In this document: positions 14,530 to 26,500 of the stretch, piece after piece | How positions within the stretch are numbered: the first letter of the stretch is position 1 | Layout of the letters: the number at the start of each line of letters is the position of its first letter | Source of the DNA: Polychytrium aggregatum | Taxonomy: Eukaryota > Chytridiomycota > Chytridiomycetes > Polychytriales | Assembly: GCF_025602895.1 (NCBI RefSeq) | Contig: NW_026516206.1 | Span: forward strand, 310,001-374,000 | Length of the DNA: 64,000 bases | Direction: 5' to 3' | Made by a program: the position numbers and the translations under genes | Notes under the pieces: model-generated | Databases searched by the model: none | What the model was told of the DNA's origin: nothing | What the model saw: the letters and a program-made list of their open reading frames with translations, nothing else

Positions 14530-15786
14530 TTGTGCCAGCCTCTGCCTCGAGCATCGTCTTTGTCCTTCCCAACCTTGTCTGCTCGGCTCTGGCCTGCTGC
14601 CCAACCCCTGTCGCCCGTTTCGCCCGTTTCGCCCGTTTCGCCCGTTTCGCCCTCTCGCACCTCCGCCAGCCGCCTCTGTTCTTTGGCCCTTGGAGCCACC
14701 GTATTTGCCCTCATGCTTGCCCCCACCCGCGGCATTGGTCCTTGGACCCTGGCCGAATCCCACGCCAATGTGGAGCCAAAGAGTCGCGACGCGTCCGCAG
14801 ACCTGCATCGGCCATCGCCATCGCCGTCGCTCTCGCCCTCCAGCGTCGGCCCCGGCGGTGTTGCTATTGCTACTGCTGCTGTTGCTACTGCTGTTGCTGC
14901 TGCTGCCATGTCGTGCTCCATGTCTGACTGCCGGCCACAGTCGCCCCAGGTATCGCTCGCCGGAGCTGCATCTGCTGGCAATTTAGGTCTGCCCCAGTCA
15001 GCTGTTGCGACCGGCCAGACTCTCGCGGAAACCACTTCGCCGCGCGCGGTTCTGTCTCGGCTCCCGTCGCCTCGGCCATCAAGATCGAGCTCGCCCGCTG
15101 GCGCGGATGCTGGCATCTCGGGAATTCCTGGGGCGATAGAGCAGGTGTCTTCTCCTCCGCCTTCGTCGCCTCCTGCGCTGCCGACACTGCACGAATGTCC
15201 GCTCGGTCCGCACAAGCCGCTCACGACCGAGCCCGAGCCAGGAAAGTGCCTCCGCGCGAATCCATTCCAGCAGCATTCAGGAATCGTTCCTGAGTCCATG
15301 GCATCGCTGCGTGGCCCCACGATCACCAAGACGACTCTCAAACCTGGATTGGCTCGATTGAGGCCCTCATCGCCCCCACAATTGCTTGAGCCACCCGAAA
15401 ATCCGTGCAAGGAGGCTCCTCTGCCTGTTGCCCCAAGTGCCGAGGCCGTGGGAGCCGCCTTTAGCTCACCATCGAGCCTGCCACCGACCCAAAAGATTGG
15501 AGGTATCCGAATCGAATATCGAAGGAAGAGAGCCGCACCGCTGGTTGAAGAGTCAGAGAAGAGCGCGAAGGTAAATCTCTGCGACCGAATATTTGCCAGG
15601 GCGATAGTCGCTGAATTCATCCGAGACAGATGTGCAGATCAGGGTTTGGCGCTTCATTCGCGAGAGTTGCGGGCTGTGTTCTTGGCTGACAATGACCACT
15701 CATCAACTTGCTCGTCTCCCGTTCATACACGGTCAGAAAGTACACTTGTTTTCAGCATTCCGGCTCGAGAGTCCGGCGACCACTGA
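14530..15786 (+). CDS. Hypothetical Ser/Pro/Ala-rich protein (low-complexity ORF)
   Basis: A 418-codon frame rich in Ser, Pro and Ala. I recognise no domain. It includes a four-fold SPV repeat (residues ~28-40) encoded by a TTTCGCCCG tandem repeat and an Ala-rich stretch (~110-125). The most ordered-looking part is QKIGGIRIEYRRKRAAPLVE (~320-340). A good splice donor, AAG|GTAAAT at 15571, follows that segment, so the final residues may be intronic and the gene may continue into the ORF starting at 15902. The opposite strand is also open (14370-15620), so coding status and strand are uncertain. Confidence 0.35.
   Translation: MCQPLPRASSLSFPTLSARLWPAAQPLSPVSPVSPVSPVSPSRTSASRLCSLALGATVFALMLAPTRGIGPWTLAESHANVEPKSRDASADLHRPSPSPSLSPSSVGPGGVAIATAAVATAVAAAAMSCSMSDCRPQSPQVSLAGAASAGNLGLPQSAVATGQTLAETTSPRAVLSRLPSPRPSRSSSPAGADAGISGIPGAIEQVSSPPPSSPPALPTLHECPLGPHKPLTTEPEPGKCLRANPFQQHSGIVPESMASLRGPTITKTTLKPGLARLRPSSPPQLLEPPENPCKEAPLPVAPSAEAVGAAFSSPSSLPPTQKIGGIRIEYRRKRAAPLVEESEKSAKVNLCDRIFARAIVAEFIRDRCADQGLALHSRELRAVFLADNDHSSTCSSPVHTRSESTLVFSIPARESGDH
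14605..14652. repeat. 9-bp tandem repeat (TTTCGCCCG)
   Basis: About four consecutive copies of TTTCGCCCG lie inside the hypothetical ORF. In that frame they encode the SPV repeat; on the other strand they encode a Gly/Glu/Thr repeat. Confidence 0.9.
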
Positions 15787-15901
15787 AGGTACGATGTGAT
15801 TGCTGGCAGCACAAACGACCGAGCAAGCCAGGCGAGCTGCAAATCTCGGCGGTATCGGGGCATTGAACATGAGCCGGCGGCATGGCTGAGACTTACCAGA
15901 G

Positions 15902-16849
15902 TTGCATCTCTTGCCGCAATGCTTACCAGGCCCGAATGCCCACCGTCCGCCACCAGACTCCCGCAGCAGTTCGGATGAGCCCATCAGGACTCTATCCCGG
16001 CCCAGGCTCCATCCGTCCCGCCTCGACCAATCTAAGCGTACTATTTCTGTTTATACTATCAAGGGAACAGGCATCCAACGCTCCTCGGCGAGCCCCTCGT
16101 CGCCATCCATCGCAAGTTGCCGCTCTCTGACTCCCCTACAGATCACGAAAGCCGTTGACGGCTCAATCGCGACGATGCGTGCTGAAGCCAGCTCGGTCGG
16201 GCCCACGCCGCATCGTTCGCCGACGCCTATCGCACGAACAGCACTTGGGGTTAAAAGTGAAGGCGATTACGGCAAGACCGGTTCCTCCACTCTCAGCAGT
16301 CAACCCATTTGTCGATCCCCCGAATCCTTCGTATGCGCAACGGGGTGCCGCAGCAACACTGTCATGGCGGACCAGACCAGCAACAGCAGGACACACACCA
16401 GCGACAGCAGGACACACACCATGGATAGCGACAGCCCTATGGCCGAGTCTGAGTGTGCGGCCAAGACTCATGTCCCCAGACGACCACACTACACGTCTGC
16501 CAGCAATATCGCATCATCAGCCAAGATGCAATCTCTGTATATCCGCCCGGAACAAGCTCGCAAGCCGGGCGACACCGATCCGAGATCCGGCGACGATTCC
16601 GACCAAGAGCACCACCTGCGTGATCAAATGAGCATGGTTCGTCAACGATATCCAGCAAGAGTCAACGACGAGTACGGCCGCAGCAGAGACTCTGTTCCGA
16701 TGGGCTGTCTGTGTTGCATGCCGAAAATCACAGAGTACTCCTGCCATCATCAGCACCATAGCCACGGCTGGCTTTCGGCTCGCAAACACCACCGTTTCCA
16801 GCCATACAGACCCAAAGACAAGGCAGTCCTGGAACGGCGCCGCTCGCAC

Positions 16850-16906
<57 letters not shown>

Positions 16907-18118
16907 CGACATCCCGAATGTCCAAATCCTTCAACTCGTCCCTCGCAGCAATCCAGGGAGCCTTCGGAGTATCGCAACTCAAGCCTCGAACGGGAATCTA
17001 GCAGTGCTACCGAGTCATGGATGTGCGAAGATGCATGCTGCAGCCCACAGGCATCCAACCGAGTCGATTGTGGTCCACAACCAACCCAACATCACTGTCT
17101 TTGTTACCGCCCTCAGCCTCCAGCGAGACACGAGCAACATCACCAGCACAGCCATACCAACTATCGCGAATGCTATGTGCCCCCGAGCTCAAGTCCGCAA
17201 AGTGGGTTCAAGCACAACCATGCGTCTCACAGCCCCAGTCGACATGCTCACATGTGCGCACCAAGTGCTCGGCATCAGCAACCGGGCCAGCGCACACAGC
17301 ACCGTCCCCGTCCCGATACACATTCCCACGCATATTCACATATACACACACTGCCACATACCCCGACATCAGCAATCCCGATAGACCAAAGCCCCGGCCC
17401 GGGGTATGTCTCTGAGGACAAGCACTTTTCGTATCGGTGCTTGATGGGTGCAGGCCGCCGCTCTGCAAGTGCCTCTCCAGGCGTCGAAGGGACACACCGC
17501 GATGCTCACAGCAACCCCGTCGAGCGCGGAGCCCCTTTCGATACAATGCGCCCATCTCGGCGCTCGGATGGGCCGGCTTCCGTCGGCCATCGCAATCACA
17601 TTCACAATCTTGCTGCTTGTCCACCGCCACGTTCGTCATGGCACTCGCACCCGCCTCAGCATCTCCACTTGCACAAGGATCCGAAATCAGCCACTCACGC
17701 GCCCTCGATCCCATATCCACATCCGCATCAAGATCCACATCTGCGGTCAGATTCATATCTACCGTCGCATTCACAAGCCCACGTATATACAAATAATGGC
17801 TCGGCACATATTCCTGCACTCGAGGCTTCTCGTTGCAGGACCAGCGACTCTTCCAAACACTCTGACGAATCCCTTTGGGCCTTCGATATGCTCGCCAGTG
17901 TCGCAATCGGATCCGAGCCGCGCCATCGAAACCAACCCAGGAGCTCGAGATCGCGCTCGAGGCAATCTGCGTCGTCAGGCTCCAGAGGATCGAGCACGCG
18001 CTCGGGATCGTGCTCTCGCCGTGAGCACGCATCTCCAACCTCTGACTTGTGCGGGTCTGAGGCACGAGATGCTGTCCTGGAGTCAGCAGAGCGTGGAAGA
18101 CCCAAGTCAAGCGAATAG
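15902..18118 (+). CDS. Hypothetical Ser/His/Gln/Pro-rich protein with polyQ tract
   Basis: A 738-codon uninterrupted frame, too long to be expected by chance even at this GC content. I recognise no family. Composition is dominated by Ser, His, Arg, Pro and Gln. A pure polyglutamine tract coded almost entirely by CAG lies at 16858-16905. His-rich stretches (~280-300, 405-480, 560-640) alternate with Cys-containing segments such as QHHCLCYRP. The C-terminus is an Arg/Ser-rich stretch resembling an RS domain. The protein looks intrinsically disordered. It may be the 3' exon of a larger gene starting near 14530; a true start could also be at a later Met. A transcriptional or RNA-associated role is possible but unproven. 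Confidence 0.55.
16858..16905 (+). repeat. (CAG)n microsatellite encoding polyglutamine
   Basis: About 16 consecutive CAG/AGC units in frame within the 738-codon hypothetical protein. They give roughly 16 Gln residues followed by His-Arg-His. Confidence 0.95.
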
Positions 18119-19147
18119 GCCACGGAGCTCGCGTTCGCTGTTGTGAATATCTCACCACCCCTTTTGGGTAGGGGAAAAGTGAGAGGTGGACGATCGACAT
18201 CACTCAAATCCGATGAGGCAAGGCCGTTACAGGCTATCAACCGAGACCGAGCAGTGCATAGCATAGAAATAGCATAGACATTGAGGGGACGGAGGGCCCT
18301 AGAGGCTTCATGAGCAGGAAGGCGAAACACCCAATGTTTCGCCGACAGCGACCGATAGACAATCAGAGCGTAGAAAGGTAGAGCGAGCATGGAAAGCGCG
18401 GCAGATCTCAGGACACATGGGCAATGTCAAGCCCTTACGATGTACCTCTTGAGAGAACGGACTCGGCTGCCAGCAATAGCACTCGCTACAAACACAACGG
18501 CATGGGTCGCAACACATGAGCATCACCGCCTGGCCGTCGTCGCTAATGCCCCGCACTGATGATGCTGCGGAAAGACGAGGCTCTCCAGAATCAGAGACGG
18601 AGCGTGGCAAGGGCCATGTTGTTTCGGTTGAGCACTGCCTGTATTTACATCCGAGCCAAACTTGCGGAGGCAGGCAATTGCCTCTCAAGGGCAGCCGCAG
18701 GACAGCCGCAGGGCTTGAAGAAGGAAAGCATAATTGCATGCCCCACCGGGTCTGCTCAGACCACAAAATGGTGTCATACTTGATCTTGCCTCTCCTGCAA
18801 CTTCGAATGTGTGTTTCCAGCTGGATATCAGATCCTTTTACTCGCATCTCGGTGCCGGTGAGCACCGACTTATCGAGCGACCGGTTTTAATGTTGAGCCC
18901 ACTGGATGGATTTGATGTCAATACCTTCCTGAACCTATTTTTTGTTTGGGATAGTGGGGGTGGGAGAGTGGAGCGAGATCGACAGAAGCATGTGTGAGTG
19001 TGACGGGACTTGGACAATACCTGACAATCATGGCAACTCAAGACATCCCACACCCGCAAGACTCCGATACGTAGATGGCTGTGGGGCGGATGCGGCCAGT
19101 TCGAGCCTCTCCCAATGCTGTCCCACACCCAAGACGCAAGGCGCCAC
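18119..19147. other. Spacer between hypothetical gene and NFS1 3' end
   Basis: Convergent 3' flanks. Small ORFs occur on both strands (for example 18308-18865 minus), but none shows a recognisable domain or splice-consistent extension. I see no repeats of note. Confidence 0.5.
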
Positions 19148-21633
19148 TCATTTCGGCCCATAATATCTCAACGTCAGCGCATGCTCACGCACCATTTCCC
19201 AAAGAGGGCTCATTTCGCGGAGCTTGTCAACGTGCTGGGTGACACGGTCGATGGTGTAGTCCACTTCTTCCTCAGTAGTGAAGCGGCCGATGCCGAAACG
19301 GATGGACGAATGGGCCATATCCTCTTCAGCACCAAGGGCCCGCAGCACATACGAGGGCTCCAATGACGCGGACGTGCAGGCGCTGCCCGAGGAGAGAGCG
19401 ATTTCCTTCAGAGCCATCAACAGGGACTCGCCCTCGACGTATGCGAAGGAGAGATTGACGCAGCCTGTCCAGAGCAGTAGATAGGTGTCAAAGCGACATG
19501 GGAGTGAGTGGGTGCAGCGAGTGAGTGCAGCAAGGTATGTCAAAGCACAACGGTAGCTGTCCATCGATTGTTGCTCTACCCCAAGAGCCACCACGGATTC
19601 GTCGCTTGGAGGATTCCAATGGCCCTTCGGACGACGTCCCATATGGCAGCCACATAATTAGTCTGGAGGGGGACAAGCAGAGTGCGGATGCATACCTGGA
19701 TACGACTGAACGGGGTCGCCGTTGCGAACAACGTGCTGAACGTTCTTCGTGATGCCGCTGACAAGCTTCTCGGACAACTTTGCGATGTGCTTCGAGTCAT
19801 ACTAGATAAGGGAGGATGTCCAGCGATACCCTCAGTCAGTGCGCAGGCGAATGGCTGCTGCTTGCGTCTCGGGCTACTTACCGCCATCTCTTCTTTGGCA
19901 ACCCGACAGGCTTCGCCAAGGCCCACCACCAAGGGAGTCGGGACTGTTCCGCTGCGCAGACCACGTTCCTGGCCACCGCCAGACTGCAGAGGCTCGATAC
20001 GGACGCGCGGGCGACGACGGACGTAGAGGGCACCGATGCCCTTGGGGCCGTAGAGTTTGTGGCCGGATATCGACATCAAGTCAATGTTCATGGTCTGCAC
20101 ATCCATCGGGATCTTTCCAAGCGCCTGGGCGGCATCGGTCTTGGGGGATGAAGCGACATGTGACGATCGAGTTAGATCAGAAGCCAGGGACACAATGCGA
20201 CACACGCCTGATGTGAGGGAGGGAGGGAGAGAGCGGAGATCCGTTGCAGCTCCGATGAGATGCCTACATGGAAAAAGACTTTCTTTTCACGACAGATTTT
20301 GCCTGGACAACACAGAAAGACAAAAGCCAGGTCAGTTTTGGAGCGAGACAGCGCTGTTGAAAGCGGATACGGGGCATGGGTCTGTAGGACAGCCGATGAT
20401 GGGTCCTGTCTGATTGCACATGGCGTGGTGAAGGTGAAGGTGATGGGGGAGGGAGGAAGACAGCTTTGGCAGGTCAAGGACATACCAATCTCGGCGATGG
20501 GCTGGATAACACCGATTTCGTTGTTCACGGACATGATGGAGACCAGGGCAGTCTCGGGACGGATGGCTTCTTTCAGAGCCTATCATTGGGTGGCCAGATG
20601 CCCAGTGGCAGCGTTTGCAGCGGGTTATTCAGTGCCTCGAACGAACCAGCTGGGGCAACAGAGCCAACATCTGACATCCGAACCTTGACCGTGCCCGACT
20701 TACATTCAGATCGATCAATCCGTTGGTTTGGACGGGCAAATAGGTGACCTCAAAGCCCTCTTCCTGCAGCACACGGCACGAGTCGAGCACGCACTTGTGC
20801 TCGGTCTGGGTGGTGATGATGTGATTCTTCTTGGATTTGTAGAAGCGAGCGACACCTTTGATACTGATGTTGTTGGATTCCGTCGCACCGCTGGTGAAGA
20901 TGATTTCCTTGGGATCGGCGTTGATCAAGGTAGCGACGTGCTGTGGAGTTGCGGGCCACCGGAGCAGCAGATCGCAAGAATAGGGCTGGAGTCAGATAGC
21001 CGAATCTCGAGAAACCGACAGGCGACGTAGGGCCCATAAACCATAGACATATTAGATCGGCTGCATTGGTCGATTGGAAAAAAAAAAAAGAATCCGTCGC
21101 ACAACTGGGGCCGACGAGTCCGAGCCGGGGTCGACGAACCCGAGCGGATGCTCATCGTTCGCCGATAAGGCGTACCTTGCGGGCAGTCTCGACGGCATCC
21201 TCGGACTCCCAGCCATACTGGTGAGTTCTCGAGTGGGGGTTTCCAAACTGCAGGGTCATATACGGCAGCATCGCATCGAGCACACGCGGATCCATGGGCG
21301 AGGTGGCCTGCATGTCCAAGTAAATCGGGCGAGGCTTGTTGTCGGCTGGGTGTGTGCAAGGGAGGCGGAAAGGGCAGATGCCGCGGTTGTCAGTGGGCTG
21401 GGCTACGCAGATGCACCATAGGTCGTGCAGGACGTCGTGGCGGCTGCAGTGGATTGCGCAGACAGGCTGGATCTACCATCTGCTTTGTTCAAGACCGAGA
21501 TCGACGAGGAAAACGAGCGAGCGCCGACGGCCGAGAGGCGTTGGAGCGACGGGGCTACAAATCGCGGCCTCGGCAAGAGATTGAGACGCTTGGCTGCCAG
21601 CGCAGACAAGGATATGTGGTATCGCGAAGCCAT
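19148..21633 (-). CDS. NFS1: Cysteine desulfurase, mitochondrial (NFS1)
   Basis: NFS1 is a PLP enzyme that takes sulfur from cysteine to supply Fe-S cluster assembly on the mitochondrial scaffold, and also tRNA thiolation. The start at 21633 gives an Arg/Ser-rich, acid-poor presequence ([20 protein letters not shown]) typical of mitochondrial import. Downstream exons give [18 protein letters not shown], the PLP-proximal TSGATESNN and TEHK, then [16 protein letters not shown], the PLP lysine in [15 protein letters not shown], and the [14 protein letters not shown] loop. The active-site cysteine lies in [21 protein letters not shown] (about 19340-19400). The C-terminus [11 protein letters not shown] is standard, but the last 11 residues diverge before TGA at 19148-19150. 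At least six short introns split the gene. All catalytic residues are present. Confidence 0.95.
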
Positions 21634-22025
21634 AGCACAAGGTAGACTGCAGGTGTCGGATCCAGCGGTGTGTGTGCAGATGCGATGGCAAGTCAGCGAT
21701 ACGCCAGGCGGAAAGGGTCGGCCAAATCATGATTGCAACGAGCCCGAGCTGGAGGTCAGGCGGGAGCCCCAGCGGGGACGGAGATGCAGGAGACGCATGG
21801 GCAGGGCAGCTGGATGGAGTGGGCCATCGGATGCTGGCGTTTGCATACTGGCATCTGGGATGCGCACTCACCGATGGCGACGATAATGGCGGTGCGAGAT
21901 TGCAGTCAGCGATCGATCAGGCCGCTCGGGTTGGGTCTGGAAGTGTATCGCTGGGATTGGAAATGGGTGCACGTGATGCACGTGACATGGTGCGAGACAG
22001 CGCCGGATGCACCAGCCAATCAGGG

Positions 22026-22090
22026 GATGCGACGAGAGGATGCGAGAGGATGCGAGAGGATGCGAGAGGATGCGAGAGGATGCGAGACCA
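22026..22090. repeat. 10-bp tandem repeat (AGGATGCGAG)
   Basis: About five to six consecutive perfect copies of AGGATGCGAG, non-coding, upstream of NFS1. Confidence 0.92.
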
Positions 22091-22758
22091 TGGTTGAAGA
22101 AGGCCGAATAGCAGCGCTGCTGGCCGCACATCGCGATCTTGCGCTCGCACCAGCAAGAGGAGAAGCACCAACGACAGCGGCGGCCTGGTGGTGGCCTGGT
22201 GGTGGCCTGGTGGTGGTGGCTGCTGCAGTTCTGCCGGCAGGATGGGGGGCGAGGTGCAGTGGAATGCCAACACGCGCCGGGTTTTGCCGTTGCCCAATCG
22301 CGCGGCCCCCTTGTGCACATTTGGGGTGACACGGCACTGTCTGTGTGCAGCGACACAGCGGCGGCGGTGTGACACGGCACGGAGCCGGATCGGGCAGCGC
22401 GATTGGGTGGGGGCGTGTGGGACGCTGGCGGAGCCAGTCGCGGTGGCGCAAGCGGACCCGGCAGCGATTGTGCGCCCGGGGACACAGCCGCCGCTGCACA
22501 GAGGGTGTGGCTGCGCACACAGGCTCTGCGCAGCGCCAAGCCACAAGGGCACCCGAAAAATGCAGGCTAATTTCGGACCTGGCCCGACGCGACAGGGCTT
22601 GCTGGAACGTGAGCGCCACACGGCGCCGACAAGGCGGGCGGGCTGCGCTATTCAGCCGGCGAGTCGCGGAACAACGGGTCGCCCTCGGCTGGGCACAGGT
22701 CTGTTTCGGCTCGACGGGATCAGCAGCAAGACGCACCAAGCAAACAGCACACCGCACC

Positions 22759-22811
22759 GGATGACCGGCGAGACCAGCGAGGCCAGCGAGACCAGCGAGA
22801 CAAGCGAGACC
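22759..22811. repeat. Imperfect 10-bp tandem repeat (CCAGCGAGAC)
   Basis: Roughly five imperfect copies of CCAGCGAGAC (variants GCCAGCGAGA and AAGCGAGACC). It belongs to the same spacer as the AGGATGCGAG array and shares the GCGAG core. Confidence 0.8.
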
Positions 22812-23564
22812 AGGTGCACCGCACCAGCAGCAGCAGCCGATGCGTCGAGCGACCCGCGCAGGGCGGCTAAACACGCCGGGCTGTCCGACGCCGATCACAA
22901 ACACATCTCGGCAGCGACGTCGCTCACGAACACATCCCGACAGGGCAGTCTCAACCGCCGTCTCAACCGCCGTTTCAATCGCCGTTCCAATCGCTTTCCA
23001 ATCGCCTTCCAATCACCATCCCAACAGCGACCCCGCTCGGCACACTGCATCCCTTGCCTCTGCGGCTGTTCTGCTTGCCCGTGGCCACCGCCGCGCTTTG
23101 GCCCGGCCGTCCTTTGTCGCCCCGCCTGTGCGACTCCCGTTTCTCGCCCGCTGGTTGGCTGCCCTTCCGAGGCCTCGCGGTTTGGCCCTTGTGTTTTGCC
23201 GGCCCTCCCCCATCCATCTATCCATCCGTCTCTCGGTTCGTGTGCCTTCCTTGGCTCTGCTTTTCCTCAAAGCACTCGCCCTTCCCTTCCATTCCAGGTC
23301 TTTCCGGCCCTCTGGCTGTTGCCGGTCCCCCCCCGCCTCTCCCCGGCTCCCATCCAATCTCTTGCCATCACTCCCACGTTTGCCGGCCTCATCCGCCGCC
23401 CCGCCGTGCCAGACATTTTATCCGTTGCCGAGTGTCTGCGGCTCCCATTCCCCGTTCAAGCCTGCCTGGCGCTCGCTCCTCCAGCCGACCCTCCTTCGTC
23501 TGGAGTCTATCCTACTTCCGCCAGCTACTCCTCGACCTTCTCTTGCCCGATCTTTCTGCCGTCA

Positions 23565-26500
23565 ATGGACGCCGATCGAGAAAAGAGCATGAAAAAGTAT
23601 GGTCTCGTTCTGCTGCTCACCGCCGCCTCGTTCTGCTGCTCGCCGTCCCATCGCTCTACCACTCGCCATCGCCTCGGCGATCGACACGATCCGCCCCATC
23701 GTGCCTTTGCCGCTTCTGCATCGACCCGCTTCCTGCATCGCGAATAGCTCGGCTCTTATCTGTCGTCGCTGCCTGCCGCACTGGCCCGTCCTCCGGCACG
23801 CCCTCTCTACCGCTTTTCGATTCGCTCTTGTGGTCGGCTCCCACAAGCAGCCATGCTCACCACGACTTTGCTGCTCGCCCCCTCGATCGATCGCCTTGGC
23901 AGATACCTCCAGCTCCTCAGAAAGGCCATTCGAGTCAAGACAAAGGAGCTCAAGAGGCTGCAGACCCAGCACCTCAGTCCTCTTCCTATTTCGCTGTCTG
24001 GCGATGAGGGCTCCGCTTCGGCACACAACCCTGTTGCCAACACCGGCCAGCGGTCGCTGGCGATACGATCGGATAGGGCGCCGACCCGGTCGTCTGCGCT
24101 GGTGACTATCCAGCCCAGACCAGCCGGCGCAGAGTCGCTGCAGAGCAGATCCAGTTTGCAGCCCGAGCCAAGGCCGCCACCCGCCCGCAGCGCCTCGGGC
24201 TCAACGCCCCCGTCGCGAGAAGCATACGACCTGGCTCCAAGCGGCCCCCAGCACGACTGGAAATCGCCCTCGAGCCCGTTCTATCTCCCTCACGAGACCC
24301 GGCGGGTCTACTTTCAATACTTTTTCGAGGTACCCGTCGGTTTTGTTGCTTTCGCGGCTTTGGCGGGTGCAGTTGTCACTTCGTGGCCGGTGCCATAAAT
24401 CGTCCCACGATCTTGGTTTGTGGACAGTTGGCCCATTCCAACGCTCACATATGGCCGGCGACCGATGCCACTAGTCCTCGACCACCCTGCTCCCCTCTCT
24501 CGGCGCCGTCGCTGGCCCGGCTTTGTCCGGTCTATGATGCTTGCCACCCGGCCCTGGACTGACCTTTGTGCTCGCTCCTCACCCTTGCGTATGAAGCAAG
24601 TCACCCCGCGATGTCTGCCCTGCGCGTTGATCCGCCCCAAGGAGCTCGACAGCTTCATCGAAGCCTGTCCCAACCACCTCCAGTGCATGATCGTGTCCCT
24701 GGGCATCTGGTTCAGCCACACACTCCCGCAGGGTCGCACAGCGTTTATCCATCCTTTCGGCCCCCGCCATGAGGGCCTCTGGGAGCGCTTCCAGATCATC
24801 TACAGCGACAAGGCCCGGCGCTATGCCCTCGAGGAGCTGGACCGCCCAAGCTTTCCGCTCCTGCAGTGCTTTCTCCTTCTGGCTCATCATGCCCACTGTG
24901 AGTGATTTGAGAGGAGCGAGAGCGATGGCAACGCCTTGAGCTAATCAACTGCGAGTGCGACCCTGTCTTGCATTTTGGTTATCTATCGCACTGGTCTCTG
25001 TCCCGGTCGGTCGGCCGGCACTGGAGGCTATTTGTCTCTATATCTGCCAGGCATCTTGTTGCGCTCGGTCTTCTTGGCTCCAATCCCGGTGGCGCCGCAC
25101 TGAGTCTGAGACCATGGCTAACCACTTCCTCTATGTGACTAACCCATCATCCAACCATGAATAACCGAACTGGTCCGTCCAATCCGTGACTGGATCGCCA
25201 CCACACCTGCCCAATGCCGCGGGGTGCACAGTAATGGATCAGCGTAAGTCTCATCTGCGACAGCGTAGTTTGGATATCTGCATCGGTTGGGCGCCAGTCC
25301 TTCGCTTTGGATTTGTGTCCGCGTTTTGAAATCCACTCGGCCCTTCCATCACGAGTGTATTCTGCTTGCTTGCATTACCCGTATCACGCATTACCCGTAT
25401 CACGCATTGCACACATCGCACACATCGCGCTCATCGCACTCATACTATCCATACCGCAATTCCCGCTCTACAGGGCGAAAGGCCATCTACTACGTCGATG
25501 TCGCGGCCCGGCTCGTCTGGCAGCTGCACCACATTCACTTTGGCAAGACTGCAGCTTCAGCACAAGCCGATTGCACTGGGTCTTCCCGACCCGGTGCCTC
25601 ATCTCACAGCGGAGAGGAGCTCGAGATTCTGCGCCGGAGCTTCTACCACTGCACTCTTCTGGAGCTCAAGCTCAAAAGCAGCTGCTACGGGCCATATGTC
25701 AGCGTCAACTGGAACGGCTACGGCTCGAGCCTCGGTCAGCTTGAACATCTTGTCACTTCGGCGAGCGAGCGTCGTCTCAGCGAGCCGCCGTCGATATACG
25801 AACACATGGACCAGCTGGTGTTCTTGCAAGAGATATTCTACGAAGCCACTCCGTTCCTCTCTATCTACAACAACGGCCCTCCACAGCTCTGTCCAGACGC
25901 CAACGCGCAGATGGGCTACATCCAAAAGTACCACCGATGGAGAGAGTCGCGCGCCGAGAAGCTCTGGCTTTGGTTCGACGGCTTGCCCGCCTGGGTGCGC
26001 GACCTAGCTGCTGCCGCAAGACAGCGATTGCGCTTACCGGCCCCAAAGGACGTTGGCGGAACTGTGGACAGTTTGAGTCTGTTGATTGCCTTTTACTGCA
26101 CCGTTTTGTGCGTCGAATATCCGCGCATGATCGAAGGTAGGCCATGGCCGTGTCGCATGCATCCCGTGGAGCTCGCATCCGGCCTCTTGGATCTGCTGTT
26201 GCTGCTGCTTGTCGATCCCGAGCCACTCACCCGAGCTACTCACGCCTGCCTTGGGTCACGCAGAACTCTGGACCAGCCCGTACGCGGACGCGGGCTCGCT
26301 GCCAACCTACCGCCGATGTCAAATGTATCGCGAGTCGATCGAGAGCCTGATCCTGGCCTGCGACTCTGTCGATCCGACCCTGGAGGCCGTTAATATTGGA
26401 ACGGTAGTCCCATTCATCACCATCTGGACCACAGTGAGTACCGCCAAGAGATCCAGCGCGGTTGAAAGGCGAGACTGCACGACTTGCGACCCCACACCCC

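Larger units (their letters stand above)
21634..23564. other. Repeat-bearing spacer between divergent NFS1 and transcription-factor genes
   Basis: No gene is supported. A 519-codon plus-strand frame (22188-23747) exists but has no domain and looks compositional. The region contains a 10-bp tandem repeat (22026-22090), a GGTGGCCTGGT repeat near 22183-22217 and a second 10-bp imperfect array near 22759-22811. It must contain both promoters. Confidence 0.5.

Noticed and set aside
14370-15620. 416-codon minus-strand ORF
   Set aside because: Competes with the plus-strand ORF 14530-15786; Gly/Arg/Asp-rich without a domain. I could not exclude it but judged the plus strand slightly better because of the splice donor at 15571.
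17208-18203. 331-codon minus-strand ORF
   Set aside because: Overlaps the 738-codon hypothetical ORF on the other strand; no support.
22026-22090. CRISPR-like array
   Set aside because: Units are contiguous 10-mers with no spacers, in a eukaryotic genome; a simple tandem repeat.
22188-23747. 519-codon plus-strand ORF
   Set aside because: Runs through tandem repeats and Pro/Ser-rich sequence; no domain and no zinc-cluster spacing. It shares frame with the transcription factor's first exon by chance.
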